From Streptomyces sp. NK15101 (GTDB lineage: Bacteria > Actinomycetota > Actinomycetes > Streptomycetales > Streptomycetaceae), in contig NZ_JAINVG010000019.1 in assembly GCF_020400725.1 (NCBI RefSeq), positions 1 to 64,000 on the forward strand: 64,000 nt of DNA, in the 5' to 3' direction. Below the pieces are notes generated by a model. It searched no databases. It was not told where the DNA came from and saw only the letters and a list, made by a program, of their open reading frames with translations. A program made the translations under genes and the position numbers. Of the stretch, positions 1 through 7,855 are shown piece by piece; within the stretch, counting starts at the first letter, position 1; every line of letters begins with the position of its first letter.

Positions 1-98
1 GGAGCAGCGCACTGAAAGGCCCGTCGCCGGCCACCCACCCGGGTGGCCGGCGACGCGTACAGGTGCCCGGGACGACGAAGGTCCCGGGCACCTGCCTG

Positions 99-617
99 TC
101 AGTAGTCGCGGAACTGCTGGTTGGCGCCGTGGTGGCATTCCCACTGACGGATCGGTGCGCCCGCGGAGCCGCTCCAGTCCGCCACCTCCATGCACAGCTT
201 GCTGTTGTAGTTGCGGTACTCGTCGAGCATCGCGCCGGTGGCCGACGTCATGTACCAGCGCTGGTTGGTGCCGCCGTTGCACCCCCACTGGGTGACGGGG
301 GCGCCGTTGTCGGTGCGGTAGCCCGGAACCTCGATGCACAGGTTGTTGGCGGCGCTTCTCAGCACGGGCGTGCCGTTGACCTCGTCGAAGTAGAACTTCT
401 GGTTGGCGCCTCCGTTGCAGGGCCACTGGATGAGCTGGGTGCCCCAGTTGCCCGTGCCGCCGGGGACGTCCAGACACATGCCGCTCGCCTGGTTCTTCAT
501 GATGAACGGCAGGGTCGCGGCGGACGCCGGGGTCGCCTGGACCAGCGTCGTGGTGAACCCGACGGCGGCGGCGAGCGCCACAGCGGTCCGACCGGGGAAC
601 TTCTTGGGTATACGCAT
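99..617 (-). CDS. Secreted ricin-type beta-trefoil lectin (RICIN/CBM13-like domain)
   Basis: 172-aa exported carbohydrate-binding protein. Start chosen at the ATG encoding MRIPKKF, because residues 1-34 form a clear Sec signal peptide (KK/R, hydrophobic core, ATPASAA cleavage) and GGAAGG lies 10 nt upstream; the longer frame adds only 15 unlikely residues. The mature part is three about 42-residue beta-trefoil repeats, each ending in a QxW-like motif (QKFYF, QRWYM, QQFRDY) and each holding CxxV or CxEV sugar-pocket signatures with paired cysteines. No catalytic domain is attached, so this is a stand-alone lectin, unlike most streptomycete RICIN domains that are fused to glycoside hydrolases. 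Sugar specificity cannot be read from sequence. It lies 41 bp downstream of the next gene on the same strand but is probably a separate transcript. Confidence 0.88.
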   Translation of the reverse strand: MRIPKKFPGRTAVALAAAVGFTTTLVQATPASAATLPFIMKNQASGMCLDVPGGTGNWGTQLIQWPCNGGANQKFYFDEVNGTPVLRSAANNLCIEVPGYRTDNGAPVTQWGCNGGTNQRWYMTSATGAMLDEYRNYNSKLCMEVADWSGSAGAPIRQWECHHGANQQFRDY

Positions 618-658
618 GCCTTCTGGGCCTTCCCTCAACCGATGCATGATCAACTTGA

Positions 659-1579
659 TCAAGACGTCGGCACAGTAGGGAACGCGGCAGGCGGTTCAAA
701 GGTGGCGCGCCGCTCGCCGGCCGATGTCGCGCACGCGGAACAGAGGGTTTCGTCCGCGACGGGTCGGAACAGCGTTGCTTGAGTGTGGTCACCGGTGCAC
801 TCGCGGGTTCCGCGCAGCCGCGCGGAGACCGTCTCCCCGGATGTGCGCGGGGTCGGCAGGGGCCGGGGCGGTACGTCACGCAGGAGGTACCGGACGAGCC
901 CGCCGGGGCGGTGGACGGGCGTCCCGTCGCCGGGCAGGCCGCGCCGGATGCGTTCGTGGACCTCGGCGGGGGTGTGGCCGGTGTCGAGCCAGCGGGCGGC
1001 GAGGCGGGTGAGTTCGTCGCGCATGCCGGGCGGGACGTGCCGCAGGGCGGGGGAGAGGACGGGCAGGGCGCCGACGAGGGCGCGGGCCTCCTCCAGGCGG
1101 GGTGACTCCTCGACGGCGTCCGCCTGCGGCGGAAGGTCGGAGGTGTCCTCCTGGGGGTCTTTCTTCGGATGACCGCCGGTCGGCGGGGATGTCGGCCGAC
1201 CGACGGCCGGTTTCCGGGGACCCGGTGCCACCTGCGGAGACGCGACGGGCGTGCAGGCCAGGAGCTTGGCGGCCTCACCGGCCGTCAGCGGGCAGCTGGA
1301 GAGGACCTGTTGGGTCATCCACCGTCCTCCGGCGCCCTGCACGCGCCGCTCGTGCAGGAAGCCCTCCTCCTTGAGCTCCCGCTTGGCGCGCCCGAAGGCG
1401 CATGCCCCGATCCGGGCACGCTCGGCGGTGCGGGAGAGTGACTCGCGGGCGCCCCGGGGGAGGGAGAGCTGCCAGGTCAGGAGGCGAACGGCGTCGGAGC
1501 TGAGGCGGGGGTGCCGGATGATGTCGTGCGAGAACTGGCTGAAGGCGCGCGCGGGCGCGTTAAAGTGCCGATAGATCAC
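659..1579 (-). CDS. Winged-helix/HTH domain protein with disordered linker
   Basis: 306 aa if translated from the GTG encoding VIYRHF, which has GGAG 6 nt upstream; the open frame continues further upstream but without a better ribosome site. Residues about 1-100 look like a helix-turn-helix domain (a block around LSSDAVRLLTWQLSLP, then RTAERARIGACAFGRAKRELKEEGFL, a typical recognition-helix-and-wing pattern ending in ERRVQGAGGRWMTQQVL). A proline/glycine-rich linker follows, then a helical C-terminal part with LTRLAARWLDTGHTPAEVHERIRRGLP and a late CxxC. This organisation resembles streptomycete helix-turn-helix proteins often annotated as replication-initiator-like or mobile-element regulators. 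No partner gene is adjacent; function unknown. Confidence 0.7.
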   Translation of the reverse strand: MIYRHFNAPARAFSQFSHDIIRHPRLSSDAVRLLTWQLSLPRGARESLSRTAERARIGACAFGRAKRELKEEGFLHERRVQGAGGRWMTQQVLSSCPLTAGEAAKLLACTPVASPQVAPGPRKPAVGRPTSPPTGGHPKKDPQEDTSDLPPQADAVEESPRLEEARALVGALPVLSPALRHVPPGMRDELTRLAARWLDTGHTPAEVHERIRRGLPGDGTPVHRPGGLVRYLLRDVPPRPLPTPRTSGETVSARLRGTRECTGDHTQATLFRPVADETLCSACATSAGERRATFEPPAAFPTVPTS

Positions 1580-1756
1580 AGTGGACTCCGATTCCACTAG
1601 TGGTTCAGGCCCTCGCCGATGGTTGGCGCCATCGACGGGGGCCGTTTTGCGTGAACGTACCGCACGCGCCGTGTCCATTCCGACACGCTGCGTCAACAAC
1701 CTCCGTACGAGTGATACCGCGTTCCGGTTTTCCTACTCTTTTGACACACTGGGGTC

Positions 1757-2041
1757 ATGTCCGAGATGGCGTACAACATCGGTGAAGGACCGGCGACGCG
1801 CGTCAGTCTTTCCCTGCCCGAAGGGACGGCGGAGGCGATCCGCGCCCGGGTGGGCAAGCGTGAGTTCTCCGCGTTCGTCGCCGCGGCTGTCGAGCGGGAG
1901 CTGCGGGGCCAGGTGCTGGACGAGTACCTGGCGGACTACGAGCGCCGGAACGGGCCGGTCTCCGAGCAGGCGAAGCAAGGGGCCGGGAAGGCCTTCGACG
2001 ACGTGTTCGCGGAAGAAGGCCGGTGGCCCGCCGCAAGCTGA
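1757..2041 (+). CDS. Ribbon-helix-helix antitoxin (VapB/CopG-like)
   Basis: 94 aa. The N-terminal segment RVSLSLPEGTAEAIRARVGKR followed by a helix ending EREL is the beta-strand plus two-helix pattern of RHH DNA-binding antitoxins; the C-terminal half is acidic (DEYLADYERRNGPVSE) and would wrap the toxin. Its 3' end overlaps the downstream PIN toxin gene by 19 bp in another frame, the usual coupling in a type II toxin-antitoxin operon. An alternative start three codons later (MAYNIGEG) is possible. Such antitoxins normally repress their own operon; the AT-richer stretch at about 1715-1756 is the likely promoter/operator. Confidence 0.8.
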   Translation: MSEMAYNIGEGPATRVSLSLPEGTAEAIRARVGKREFSAFVAAAVERELRGQVLDEYLADYERRNGPVSEQAKQGAGKAFDDVFAEEGRWPAAS

Positions 2042-2436
2042 GTCACGAAGGCACGCTCGTCCTCGACGGCGAGGGGCTCTCCAAGCTGCTCGACGACGAC
2101 GAAACCGTGGTCGCGCTGGTCATGGAAGCCCGTTCCCGTGGCATGGAGGTCGTGATCTGCGCCCTCACCGTCATCGGGGCCGTCCACGCGCGCACGAACA
2201 GGGCCCGCCTGAACTGGGTGTTGTCCGGCTTGCGAGTCGTCCCGGTGGGCGACGAGGAGGCGAGAGCGGCTTCGTCCCTGCTGGTGGATGCGGGCCTGCA
2301 CGGCCACAAGTACGCCATCGACGCGGCCGTGGCGGAGATCGCCCTGCGCCAGCAGCGTCCTGTGGCCATGCTGACCTCGGACGTCGACGACATGACCAAG
2401 CTCTGCGGCACCCGAGTCCGACTCATCGCCGTGTGA
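2023..2436 (+). CDS. PIN-domain toxin (VapC-like ribonuclease)
   Basis: 137 aa from a GTG preceded by GAAGG. PIN proteins are Mg-dependent RNases with four acidic residues. Visible here are Asp15 (TLVLDGEG), Asp100 (YAIDAAVAE) and Asp120 (LTSDVDDM). The conserved Glu usually found in the helix after the second strand (xxxxE, about residue 50-57) is replaced by ALTVIGAVHA, so one metal ligand may be missing or shifted. It is translationally coupled to the RHH antitoxin upstream. Likely a toxin of a VapBC-type module, perhaps with altered or weakened catalysis; substrate RNA unknown. Confidence 0.78.
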   Translation: MARRKLSHEGTLVLDGEGLSKLLDDDETVVALVMEARSRGMEVVICALTVIGAVHARTNRARLNWVLSGLRVVPVGDEEARAASSLLVDAGLHGHKYAIDAAVAEIALRQQRPVAMLTSDVDDMTKLCGTRVRLIAV

Positions 2437-2551
2437 CTCGCTTCCTCGCCTCGCTCGTCAGGGTCCCGCCGCCGTGCGGGCGGCGGGGCCCGCTGGTCGG
2501 CCGGTCGGGATTCCCTTCCGGACGTACAGGAGCACGGGCACGGGCCGAGGC

Positions 2552-2770
2552 GTCATCGTCACCGTCCGGATTCCCGGTCGGACCGAGGAGAGGTACGAGG
2601 AGATCCATCGGCCGATCTCCGAGCGGGCCGGGGCCCCTCGGACCGTTCCCGGCGTGCAGTGGACCGGGGTCCCTCGGACCGTTCCCGGCGTGCAGTGGAC
2701 CGGGGCCCCTCGGACCGTTCCCGGCGTGCAGCGGGCCGCGGACGTGCTCGTGCGGCCCGGCTCCGAGTGA
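2552..2770 (+). pseudogene. Possible decayed gene fragment carrying a tandem repeat
   Basis: The 386-bp gap between the PIN gene and the DUF2087 gene holds one stretch that reads like protein: VIVTVRIPGRTEERYEEIHRP, reminiscent of the N-terminus of small streptomycete ferredoxin-fold proteins that begin (M)IVTVRIPG. No ATG or GTG sits at the expected start (the codon is GTC), and the frame soon runs into a threefold 36-bp tandem repeat before stopping at 2770. I read it as a remnant; it could equally be noncoding. Confidence 0.25.
2631..2738. repeat. 36-bp tandem repeat, three copies
   Basis: Copies begin at 2631, 2667 and 2703; each starts GGGCCCCTCGGACCGTTCCC and continues GGCGTGCAGTGGACCG. 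Copy 2 has one C-to-T change and copy 3 diverges in its last 6 bases. The unit is 12 codons long, so it is open in several frames. It lies in the gap between the toxin gene and the DUF2087 gene. Confidence 0.9.
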
Positions 2771-2822
2771 GCGCGGGGAAAACCCTTTGCCCGGCGGGGC
2801 CCGGGGCGCCACGCTCTCGGGC

Positions 2823-3131
2823 ATGACCAGTCATCCCTCCCGCCCCGTCGCGGACCTGTTCTCCGCCGACGGGCGCCTCAAGGCGATCCCGCGCAAGCCC
2901 GCCCGCCGCGAGGCGCTGCTCGCGCACCTCGTCGCGACCCTCTTCGAGACGGACCGGACCTACCGCGAGGCCGAGGTCAACGACGCCCTGCGCACCGTGC
3001 ACGAGGACTTTCCTGCGCTGCGCCGCCACCTCGTGACCGGCGGCTTCCTCTCCCGTACGAAGGACGGCGCGGACTACCGCCGACAGCAGCGGCCCGGCTC
3101 CCCCGGAGGCGCGATCCCCGCCGTCGCGTGA
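2823..3131 (+). CDS. DUF2087 domain protein
   Basis: 102 aa. The sequence shows the DUF2087 pattern: LKAIPRKPARREALLAHLVATLFE, then RTYREAEVNDALRTVHEDFPALRRHLVTGGFLSRT, ending DGADYRR. This small winged-helix-like domain is found alone or fused to ArsR-type regulators in actinobacteria, so a DNA- or ligand-binding regulatory role is plausible but not shown. The ATG at 2823 matches the start of the conserved domain. The stop TGA overlaps the GTG start of the LysE exporter gene (GTGA), so the two are translationally coupled. Confidence 0.8.
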   Translation: MTSHPSRPVADLFSADGRLKAIPRKPARREALLAHLVATLFETDRTYREAEVNDALRTVHEDFPALRRHLVTGGFLSRTKDGADYRRQQRPGSPGGAIPAVA

Positions 3132-3757
3132 CGGCCGCGGTGGTGGCCGGCCTGCTCGCCGGCTACGGCATCGCGATCCCGGTCGGCGCGGTCGGCGCCT
3201 ACCTCGTGGCCGTCACGGCCCGCACCGGCTGGCGCACGGGCGCCGGCGCGGCCCTCGGCGTCGCCACCGCCGACGGGGCCTACGCCCTGCTCGCCGTGGC
3301 CGGAGGCTCCGCGCTCGTTCCCCTGCTGACCCCCGTGACGGTCCCGCTGCGCTGGGCGTCCGCGCTCGTGCTCACGGTGCTCGCCGTCCGGGCCGGGTGG
3401 GCGGCGCTCGCCGCGTACCGTACGGGCGGTCTCGCCTCACGCGACGACGGGGGCGCGCTCACTCCCGCCCGCGCGTACCTCACCTTCCTGGGGATCACGA
3501 TCCTCAACCCCATGACGGTGGTCTACTTCGCCGCCCTCGTCCTCGCCACCGGGCCCTCCGCCCCCGACACCCCCATCGACCGCACCGCCTTCGTCCTCGC
3601 CGCCTTCATCGCCTCGGCCAGCTGGCAGCTCCTCCTCGCCCTGGGCGGCACGCTCCTCGGCCGCACCCTGACGGGCGCCCGGGGACGGCTGGGCACGGCA
3701 CTCGCGTCGAGCACGTTGATCGTCGTCCTCGCGGTGCGGCTCGTCGCGCAGGGGTGA
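3128..3757 (+). CDS. LysE/RhtB-family amino-acid exporter
   Basis: 209 aa integral membrane protein, the usual length for LysE/RhtB/CadD exporters. About six hydrophobic segments are visible; the N-terminal GYGIAIPVGAVGAYL matches the family's conserved PGP/GAxGA region, and TFLGITILNPMTVVYFAAL is the characteristic NP motif of the fourth helix. It would export amino acids or related small solutes by proton antiport; the substrate cannot be told. GTG start overlaps the stop of the DUF2087 gene. A hairpin follows the stop. Confidence 0.88.
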   Translation: MTAAVVAGLLAGYGIAIPVGAVGAYLVAVTARTGWRTGAGAALGVATADGAYALLAVAGGSALVPLLTPVTVPLRWASALVLTVLAVRAGWAALAAYRTGGLASRDDGGALTPARAYLTFLGITILNPMTVVYFAALVLATGPSAPDTPIDRTAFVLAAFIASASWQLLLALGGTLLGRTLTGARGRLGTALASSTLIVVLAVRLVAQG

Positions 3758-3762
3758 CCCGA

Positions 3763-3786
3763 ACGGCCGCCCTCCGGGGCGGCCGT
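3763..3786. terminator. Bidirectional hairpin terminator
   Basis: Perfect 10-bp stem, ACGGCCGCCC (3763-3772) and GGGCGGCCGT (3777-3786), with a 4-nt loop, immediately after the LysE stop codon and touching the end of the minus-strand remnant at 3786. No T-run, as is usual in streptomycetes. Confidence 0.75.
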
Positions 3787-3974
3787 CAGGCGTCCGGCAG
3801 CAGCCGGACCATGTCGATGCCGGGGCGCACCTTCGCGATGGCCGTGAACAGGAAGTCGAAGCCGAGGAAGTCCTCGGCGTTCTCCTGGAGCCACCGCAGG
3901 GCCCGGGCGCGGTCGTCCGCGCTGATCGACGCCGCGAGTATGCATCTCCGTGGGTGCGCGGCCCAAACGCGCAA
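3786..3974 (-). pseudogene. 3' remnant of an unidentified gene downstream of tetR
   Basis: A 62-codon minus-strand frame ends exactly at the terminator hairpin and reads as a plausible protein C-terminus: DDRARALRWLQENAEDFLGF, then DFLFTAIAKVRPGIDMVRLLPDA. Its first about 17 codons (MRVWAAHPRRC...) do not look like a natural N-terminus and begin 17 bp after the tetR stop. Codon use is normal for the genome. I take it as the surviving 3' end of a gene whose front was deleted next to tetR; I do not recognise the family. Confidence 0.35.
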
Positions 3975-3990
3975 CCCCGGGAACGCCGCC

Positions 3991-4674
3991 TCAGACGCGG
4001 GCGTACCGGGCCAGGAAGAGGTCCACTCCCGAGGCGATCATCCGCGTCAGCTCCGCGTCGTCCAGCTCGGCGTCGGGGGAGAAGGTGCGGACGAGCTGCG
4101 GCACGCCCACCGTCGCCGCGACCAGCTGCTGCACGGCGAGTGCCGGGTCGGGGACGTCGAGGGTGCCGCGTGCGTCCAGTTCGGTGACGGCCTCGATCAA
4201 CGGGCCGTTGTTCATGTCGTACGTGACCCGGTACCAGAGCTGGCCGAGCTGCGGGAAGCGGTCGATCTCGCCGATGACGAGGCGGCGCAGCTTCATGATG
4301 TCGGGCCGCAGCAGGATCCGGGCCCAGTCGGTGGTGAGCCGGACGAGGGCGGTCCGCAGGTCGGGGGCGTCGGCGAGCGCGGAGTTCGAGGGCTCCAGAT
4401 CGGCGTACGTCTTCGGCAGGACGCCGCCGATGACGGCCAGGAACAGGCGTTCCTTGCTGCCGAAGTGCTTGTAGATCGTCGCCTTCGACACGCCGGAACC
4501 GCGGGTGATCGCGTCCATGGACGCCGCCGAGTACCCCTCCGCGAGGAACTCCGCGAGCGCCGCGTCGATGATCGCCTGGCGCTTGCGCGAGGCCGCGTCC
4601 GCCGGGTCCGGGATGATCGGGATGCCGTACTCGTCGATCGCGTCGGCGTGCTGTGCGTCGGCTCCGGCTCCCAT
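3991..4674 (-). CDS. TetR/AcrR-family repressor of the pirin-MFS-FMN reductase locus
   Basis: 227 aa. After a 30-residue N-terminal extension, RKRQAIIDAALAEFLAEGYS followed by MDAITRGSGVSKATIYKHFGSKERLF is a textbook TetR helix-turn-helix. The C-terminal half is an all-helical ligand-binding domain with LRRLVIGEIDRFPQLGQ, as in TetR_C-type AcrR relatives. Start ATG has AAGGA 6 nt upstream. It lies 38 bp downstream of the MFS gene and is probably the last gene of the pirin-MFS-tetR operon, with a further operator-like ACTGAACGG element just upstream of it. It likely represses this operon and the divergent FMN-reductase operon, released by a small electrophile or redox-active compound (inferred). 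Confidence 0.85.
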   Translation of the reverse strand: MGAGADAQHADAIDEYGIPIIPDPADAASRKRQAIIDAALAEFLAEGYSAASMDAITRGSGVSKATIYKHFGSKERLFLAVIGGVLPKTYADLEPSNSALADAPDLRTALVRLTTDWARILLRPDIMKLRRLVIGEIDRFPQLGQLWYRVTYDMNNGPLIEAVTELDARGTLDVPDPALAVQQLVAATVGVPQLVRTFSPDAELDDAELTRMIASGVDLFLARYARV

Positions 4675-4712
4675 GGGCGGTCCTTCGGTGGTCGTGGCGG
4701 CTGGAGGCCCCA

Positions 4713-6227
4713 CTATATGAACTGAACGGTTTGGTCTGCAAAGGCCGCGAGTGCGGGACCTGCCGCGACGCCGGTCAGGAAGGCCAGGTTGAACAGGCCG
4801 ATCGCGACACCGCGCCGGGCCGCCGGCAGCCCCTCGGCCGCGGCGCCCGAAAGCAGCCCCTGCCCGCCGGCCGTGACGAGCGCGCTCGTCCCCGAGCCGA
4901 GCAGGACGGCCGCTGCCCAGGGCCCGGTCACGGCGAGCACGAGCGCCGCGCCCGAACCGAGCGTCAGGACCGCCCTCAGCCGGGCGGGGTCCAGCGACGG
5001 GGCAGCGCGCACCAGCCGCCACGACAGCAGCGCCCCGGCGAGCGCGGCGACGGACGCGACGGCCCCGGTCTCCACCGGGCTCCAGCCGGTGAGCGCGGCG
5101 ACGCGGCGCGGAGCGGCGTACAGCAGGGCGAAGTTGACGGTCGAGAGCGTCAGCATCAGCGCGGCGGCGCCGAGGAAGCGGCGGTCGCGGAGGACGTCGA
5201 GGGGGAGGCCGAGGGTGCGGGGGAGCCTGGGCGCGCGGGGGAGTCCGGGCGTGCGGGGGAGTCCAGGCGTACCGCGGGAGGCGCCGTCGTCGGCCCGCCT
5301 CGTCTCCGCGTCCGCCAGGCGGAGCACCGGGCGCAGGGAGAGCAGGCCGAGGAGCGGGAGGACCAGGGCCGCGCGCCAGCCGAGCGCCCCGGCCGCCGCG
5401 GCTCCCACGAACAGGCCGGCGGTGCCGCCCGCCGCGTTGCCGATCGCGACCAGGCCCGGGATCCGGCCCGAGCGGTCCCGGCCGGCGAGCTGGAACGCGG
5501 CGACGCTCAGGCCCGCCGCACCGGCCGCCTCCACGGCCCGCCCGGCGACCGCCAGGGACAGGTCCGGCGCGAGGAGGACGAGGAGCGCGCCGAGGGCCAC
5601 GAGGACGGCGGCGGCCCTGATGACCCCGGCGGGACCGCGCCGCCGCCCCGCGGTGGCCGAGAGGAGCGGGGTGCCGACCGCCATGCCGAGCCCGAACGCC
5701 GTCATCAGCCAGGCCGCGGCGCCGGGGGCGACGGCCAGCGCGCGGGCGGCCTCGGGGAGCGCGAGGCTCGGCCCGGACACCCCCATCGCGGCGGGCGCGG
5801 CGAGGGCGCCGAGCAGCAGGCCGGTCCTGGCGGCGACCCGCCGGACGGCGGGGGCGGGCGGGGCCCCCGGATCCATGGCCGCCGGGGGCGGGGCCAAGGC
5901 CACCAGGGGCGGGGCCACCGGGGTCACCGGCGTCATCGGGGCCACCGGAGTCACCGGGACCCGAGCCGCCGGTGTCGGCGTCGCCGGCGTCCCCGGGGCC
6001 ATCAAGGCCCCCGGATCCAGGGCCTCCAGGGCCGGAGGCGGAGGCGGAGGCGGGGCCGCCGGGGTCACAGGGGTCATCGGGGCCACCGGGACCCGAGCCG
6101 TCGGGGTCGCCAGGGCCGGAGGCGGGGCCACGGGAGTGACCGGGGTCACTGGGGTCACCGGGACCCGAGGCGTCGGGGCCGGTGTTGTCGGCGTCCCCGG
6201 AGACGCCGGTGTCCGCAGTGTCGTCAC
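4713..6227 (-). CDS. MFS exporter with Pro/Thr/Val-repeat N-terminal extension
   Basis: 504 aa if translated from the GTG that overlaps the pirin stop codon (GTGA at 6224-6227). The major-facilitator core starts near residue 128 ([20 protein letters not shown]), with about 12 hydrophobic segments and GRRRGPAG at the loop 2-3 motif. The ~117 residues before it are low-complexity: repeated [11 protein letters not shown], (P)APMTPVTP and runs of seven or more prolines. The central loop holds a second expansion (TPGLPR, three imperfect copies). A shorter start exists at 5876 (MDPGAPP), giving a 387-aa protein of ordinary length. The GTGA overlap and continuous open frame argue the extension is translated, but it could be an unused expansion. 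Drug or metabolite efflux is the likely role. Confidence 0.75.
   Translation of the reverse strand: MTTLRTPASPGTPTTPAPTPRVPVTPVTPVTPVAPPPALATPTARVPVAPMTPVTPAAPPPPPPPALEALDPGALMAPGTPATPTPAARVPVTPVAPMTPVTPVAPPLVALAPPPAAMDPGAPPAPAVRRVAARTGLLLGALAAPAAMGVSGPSLALPEAARALAVAPGAAAWLMTAFGLGMAVGTPLLSATAGRRRGPAGVIRAAAVLVALGALLVLLAPDLSLAVAGRAVEAAGAAGLSVAAFQLAGRDRSGRIPGLVAIGNAAGGTAGLFVGAAAAGALGWRAALVLPLLGLLSLRPVLRLADAETRRADDGASRGTPGLPRTPGLPRAPRLPRTLGLPLDVLRDRRFLGAAALMLTLSTVNFALLYAAPRRVAALTGWSPVETGAVASVAALAGALLSWRLVRAAPSLDPARLRAVLTLGSGAALVLAVTGPWAAAVLLGSGTSALVTAGGQGLLSGAAAEGLPAARRGVAIGLFNLAFLTGVAAGPALAAFADQTVQFI
4719..4736 (-). promoter_or_regulatory. Operator-like element upstream of tetR
   Basis: GAACTGAACGGTTTGGTC lies at the very end of the MFS coding region, 45 bp upstream of the tetR start. 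It shares the ACTGAAC core with the two palindromes between pirin and the FMN reductase genes, suggesting TetR autoregulation from a site inside the upstream gene. Confidence 0.45.
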
Positions 6228-7096
6228 GACGGCATCCGCCCCATCAGGCCCTGCCTGAAGTCCCGCTCCGCCTGGCGGAGTTCCGCGGGGGTGTTCATCA
6301 CGAAGGGGCCGCTCCGGGCGACCGGTTCGCCGATCGGTTCGCCCGTCAGGACCAGCACCTCGGCGGCCGCGCCCGGGGCCTCGACCGTGAAGCGCTCGCC
6401 GTCCCTCGCGAGGACCGCGAGGTGGCCGTCGGGGAGGTGCGTGCCGGCCACCGTCGCCTCGCCCCGCATCACGTACACCATCGCGTTGTGCCCGGCCGGG
6501 GCCGTGAACTCGGCGCCCGTGCCCGCTGCGAGCCGCCCGTGGGCGACCAGTACCGGCGTACGGGTCTCGAAGGGGCCGGTCACGCCGTGGCTGGTCCCGG
6601 CGAGGACCGTGACCTCGGCGCCCTCCGGGGTCACCGCCACCGGCAGGCCGGCGGCCTCGACGTTCTGGCTCTCCGGCGGGACGCCCTTGAGGCGGGCGGG
6701 GAGGTTCAGCCAGATCTGGAGCATGTGCTGCCGGCCGCCCGAGGCGAGGAACTCCGGGGTGGGCAGGGCCTCGTGGACGATCCCGGAGCCTGCGGTGAGC
6801 CACTGGACGCCGCCCGCGCGGACGACGGCGCGGTGGCCGCGCGAGTCGGCGTTCGCGATGTCGCCGTCGAGGACGTACTGGATCGTCTCGAAGCCCCGGT
6901 GCGGGTGCGGGGGAGCGCCCTTCGCCTCGCCGGGCGCCAGGTCGACCGGTCCCACCTGGTCGACCATCAGGAAGGGGTCCACGAAGGGAAGTTCCTCGGT
7001 GGGGAAGGGGCGGCGGACCGGGAATCCGGCGCCCTCGTGGGTGTGGAAGGGGCGGGCCGTGCGGGCGACGGTTCGCCCTGCGGTGAGTGCGGTCAT
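6224..7096 (-). CDS. Pirin-family cupin (possible quercetinase)
   Basis: 290 aa, the usual length for bacterial pirins (two cupin domains). The first cupin has [19 protein letters not shown] with His64 and His66, and GSGIVHEA with His108; the glutamate ligand that normally lies two residues after the third His is here adjacent (Glu109). Pirins bind Fe(II) and some oxidise quercetin-like flavonoids; others act as redox-sensitive partners. First gene of the minus-strand operon, translationally coupled to the MFS exporter, and divergent from an FMN reductase. The set suggests a response to a phenolic or quinone stress. Confidence 0.88.
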   Translation of the reverse strand: MTALTAGRTVARTARPFHTHEGAGFPVRRPFPTEELPFVDPFLMVDQVGPVDLAPGEAKGAPPHPHRGFETIQYVLDGDIANADSRGHRAVVRAGGVQWLTAGSGIVHEALPTPEFLASGGRQHMLQIWLNLPARLKGVPPESQNVEAAGLPVAVTPEGAEVTVLAGTSHGVTGPFETRTPVLVAHGRLAAGTGAEFTAPAGHNAMVYVMRGEATVAGTHLPDGHLAVLARDGERFTVEAPGAAAEVLVLTGEPIGEPVARSGPFVMNTPAELRQAERDFRQGLMGRMPS

Positions 7097-7119
7097 GCCT
7101 TCGAATGAACTACACCATT

Positions 7120-7143
7120 CAGTTCACTGTCAAGACTGAACTG
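7120..7143. promoter_or_regulatory. Inverted repeat, probable TetR operator 1
   Basis: CAGTTC (7120-7125) and GAACTG (7138-7143) form an inverted repeat 24 bp upstream of the pirin start. The right half contains ACTGAAC, shared with the other two sites of this locus. Confidence 0.5.
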
Positions 7144-7156
7144 TTTCGTTGACAGA

Positions 7157-7174
7157 CTGAACCGATCGGTTTAG
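7157..7174. promoter_or_regulatory. Palindrome, probable TetR operator 2
   Basis: CTGAACCGATCGGTTTAG is an 18-bp near-perfect palindrome (one mismatched pair) in the pirin/FMN reductase divergent promoter region, 58 bp before the FMN reductase start. Length and symmetry suit a TetR dimer. Confidence 0.6.
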
Positions 7175-7231
7175 CTTTGTGGCCGTCGAGTCCGGCACCC
7201 GCCGGCTCATCCGATCGACGGGGGACCTCCC

Positions 7232-7855
7232 ATGACCGCGTCCACGATCCTCGCCATCTCCGGATCGCTCCGCTCCACCTCGCACAACACGCGACTCCTG
7301 CGCGCCGCCCAGAAGTTCAACCCCGGCGGCCAGGAGATCCAGATCTACGAGGACCTCCGCGAGATCCCGCCGTACGACCTGGACCTCGACACCCCCGAGC
7401 TGCGCCCGGCCGTCGTCGGCGAGCTCCGCCGCCGGGTCACGGAGGCGGACGGGCTCCTCATCGCCACCCCGGAGTTCAACTACTCCGTCCCCGGCGTCCT
7501 CAAGAACGCGCTCGACTGGCTGTCCACCGACTGGACCGGGACCGAGGGGCTCCCGCTGCACCGCAAGCCCGTCGCGATCCTCGGCGCCGCGCCCACCAGC
7601 TTCGGCACCGTCCGGGCCCAGCTGGCCCTCCGTCAGGTCTTCGTCTGGACCGACAGCGACGTCGTCGTGAAGCCCGAGGTCCACGTCTTCCGCTCCCACG
7701 AGCGCTTCGACGCCGACGGCAACCTCACGGACGAGGTCACCATCGAGCTCCTCCGGGGCCTCCTGACCTCCCTCCAGGCCAAGATCGACGCCTCGAAGGC
7801 CACCGCGACGAAGGCCGACGCGACGAAGGCCGACGCCTCGAAGCCCGCCGCGTGA
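7232..7855 (+). CDS. NADPH-dependent FMN reductase / quinone oxidoreductase
   Basis: 207 aa flavodoxin-fold protein. [21 protein letters not shown] is the FMN-phosphate loop of the FMN_red family, and [27 protein letters not shown] is its second signature. These enzymes reduce FMN, quinones, azo dyes or chromate with NADPH. The last about 20 residues are a degenerate Lys/Ala/Asp repeat ([13 protein letters not shown]) that the family does not need. Its stop overlaps the GTG of the next gene (GTGA). It is divergent from pirin-MFS-tetR and probably controlled by that TetR protein. Confidence 0.88.
   Translation: MTASTILAISGSLRSTSHNTRLLRAAQKFNPGGQEIQIYEDLREIPPYDLDLDTPELRPAVVGELRRRVTEADGLLIATPEFNYSVPGVLKNALDWLSTDWTGTEGLPLHRKPVAILGAAPTSFGTVRAQLALRQVFVWTDSDVVVKPEVHVFRSHERFDADGNLTDEVTIELLRGLLTSLQAKIDASKATATKADATKADASKPAA

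Noticed and set aside
1-98. Search for tRNA, rRNA or small-RNA genes, here and along the window
   Set aside because: No cloverleaf pattern or rRNA-like stretch was recognised; hairpin-like sequence at 38-98 is probably the lectin gene's terminator but is not clear enough to list.
2631-2738. Tandem repeats considered as a CRISPR array
   Set aside because: The copies are directly adjacent with no unique spacers, and no cas gene is near.
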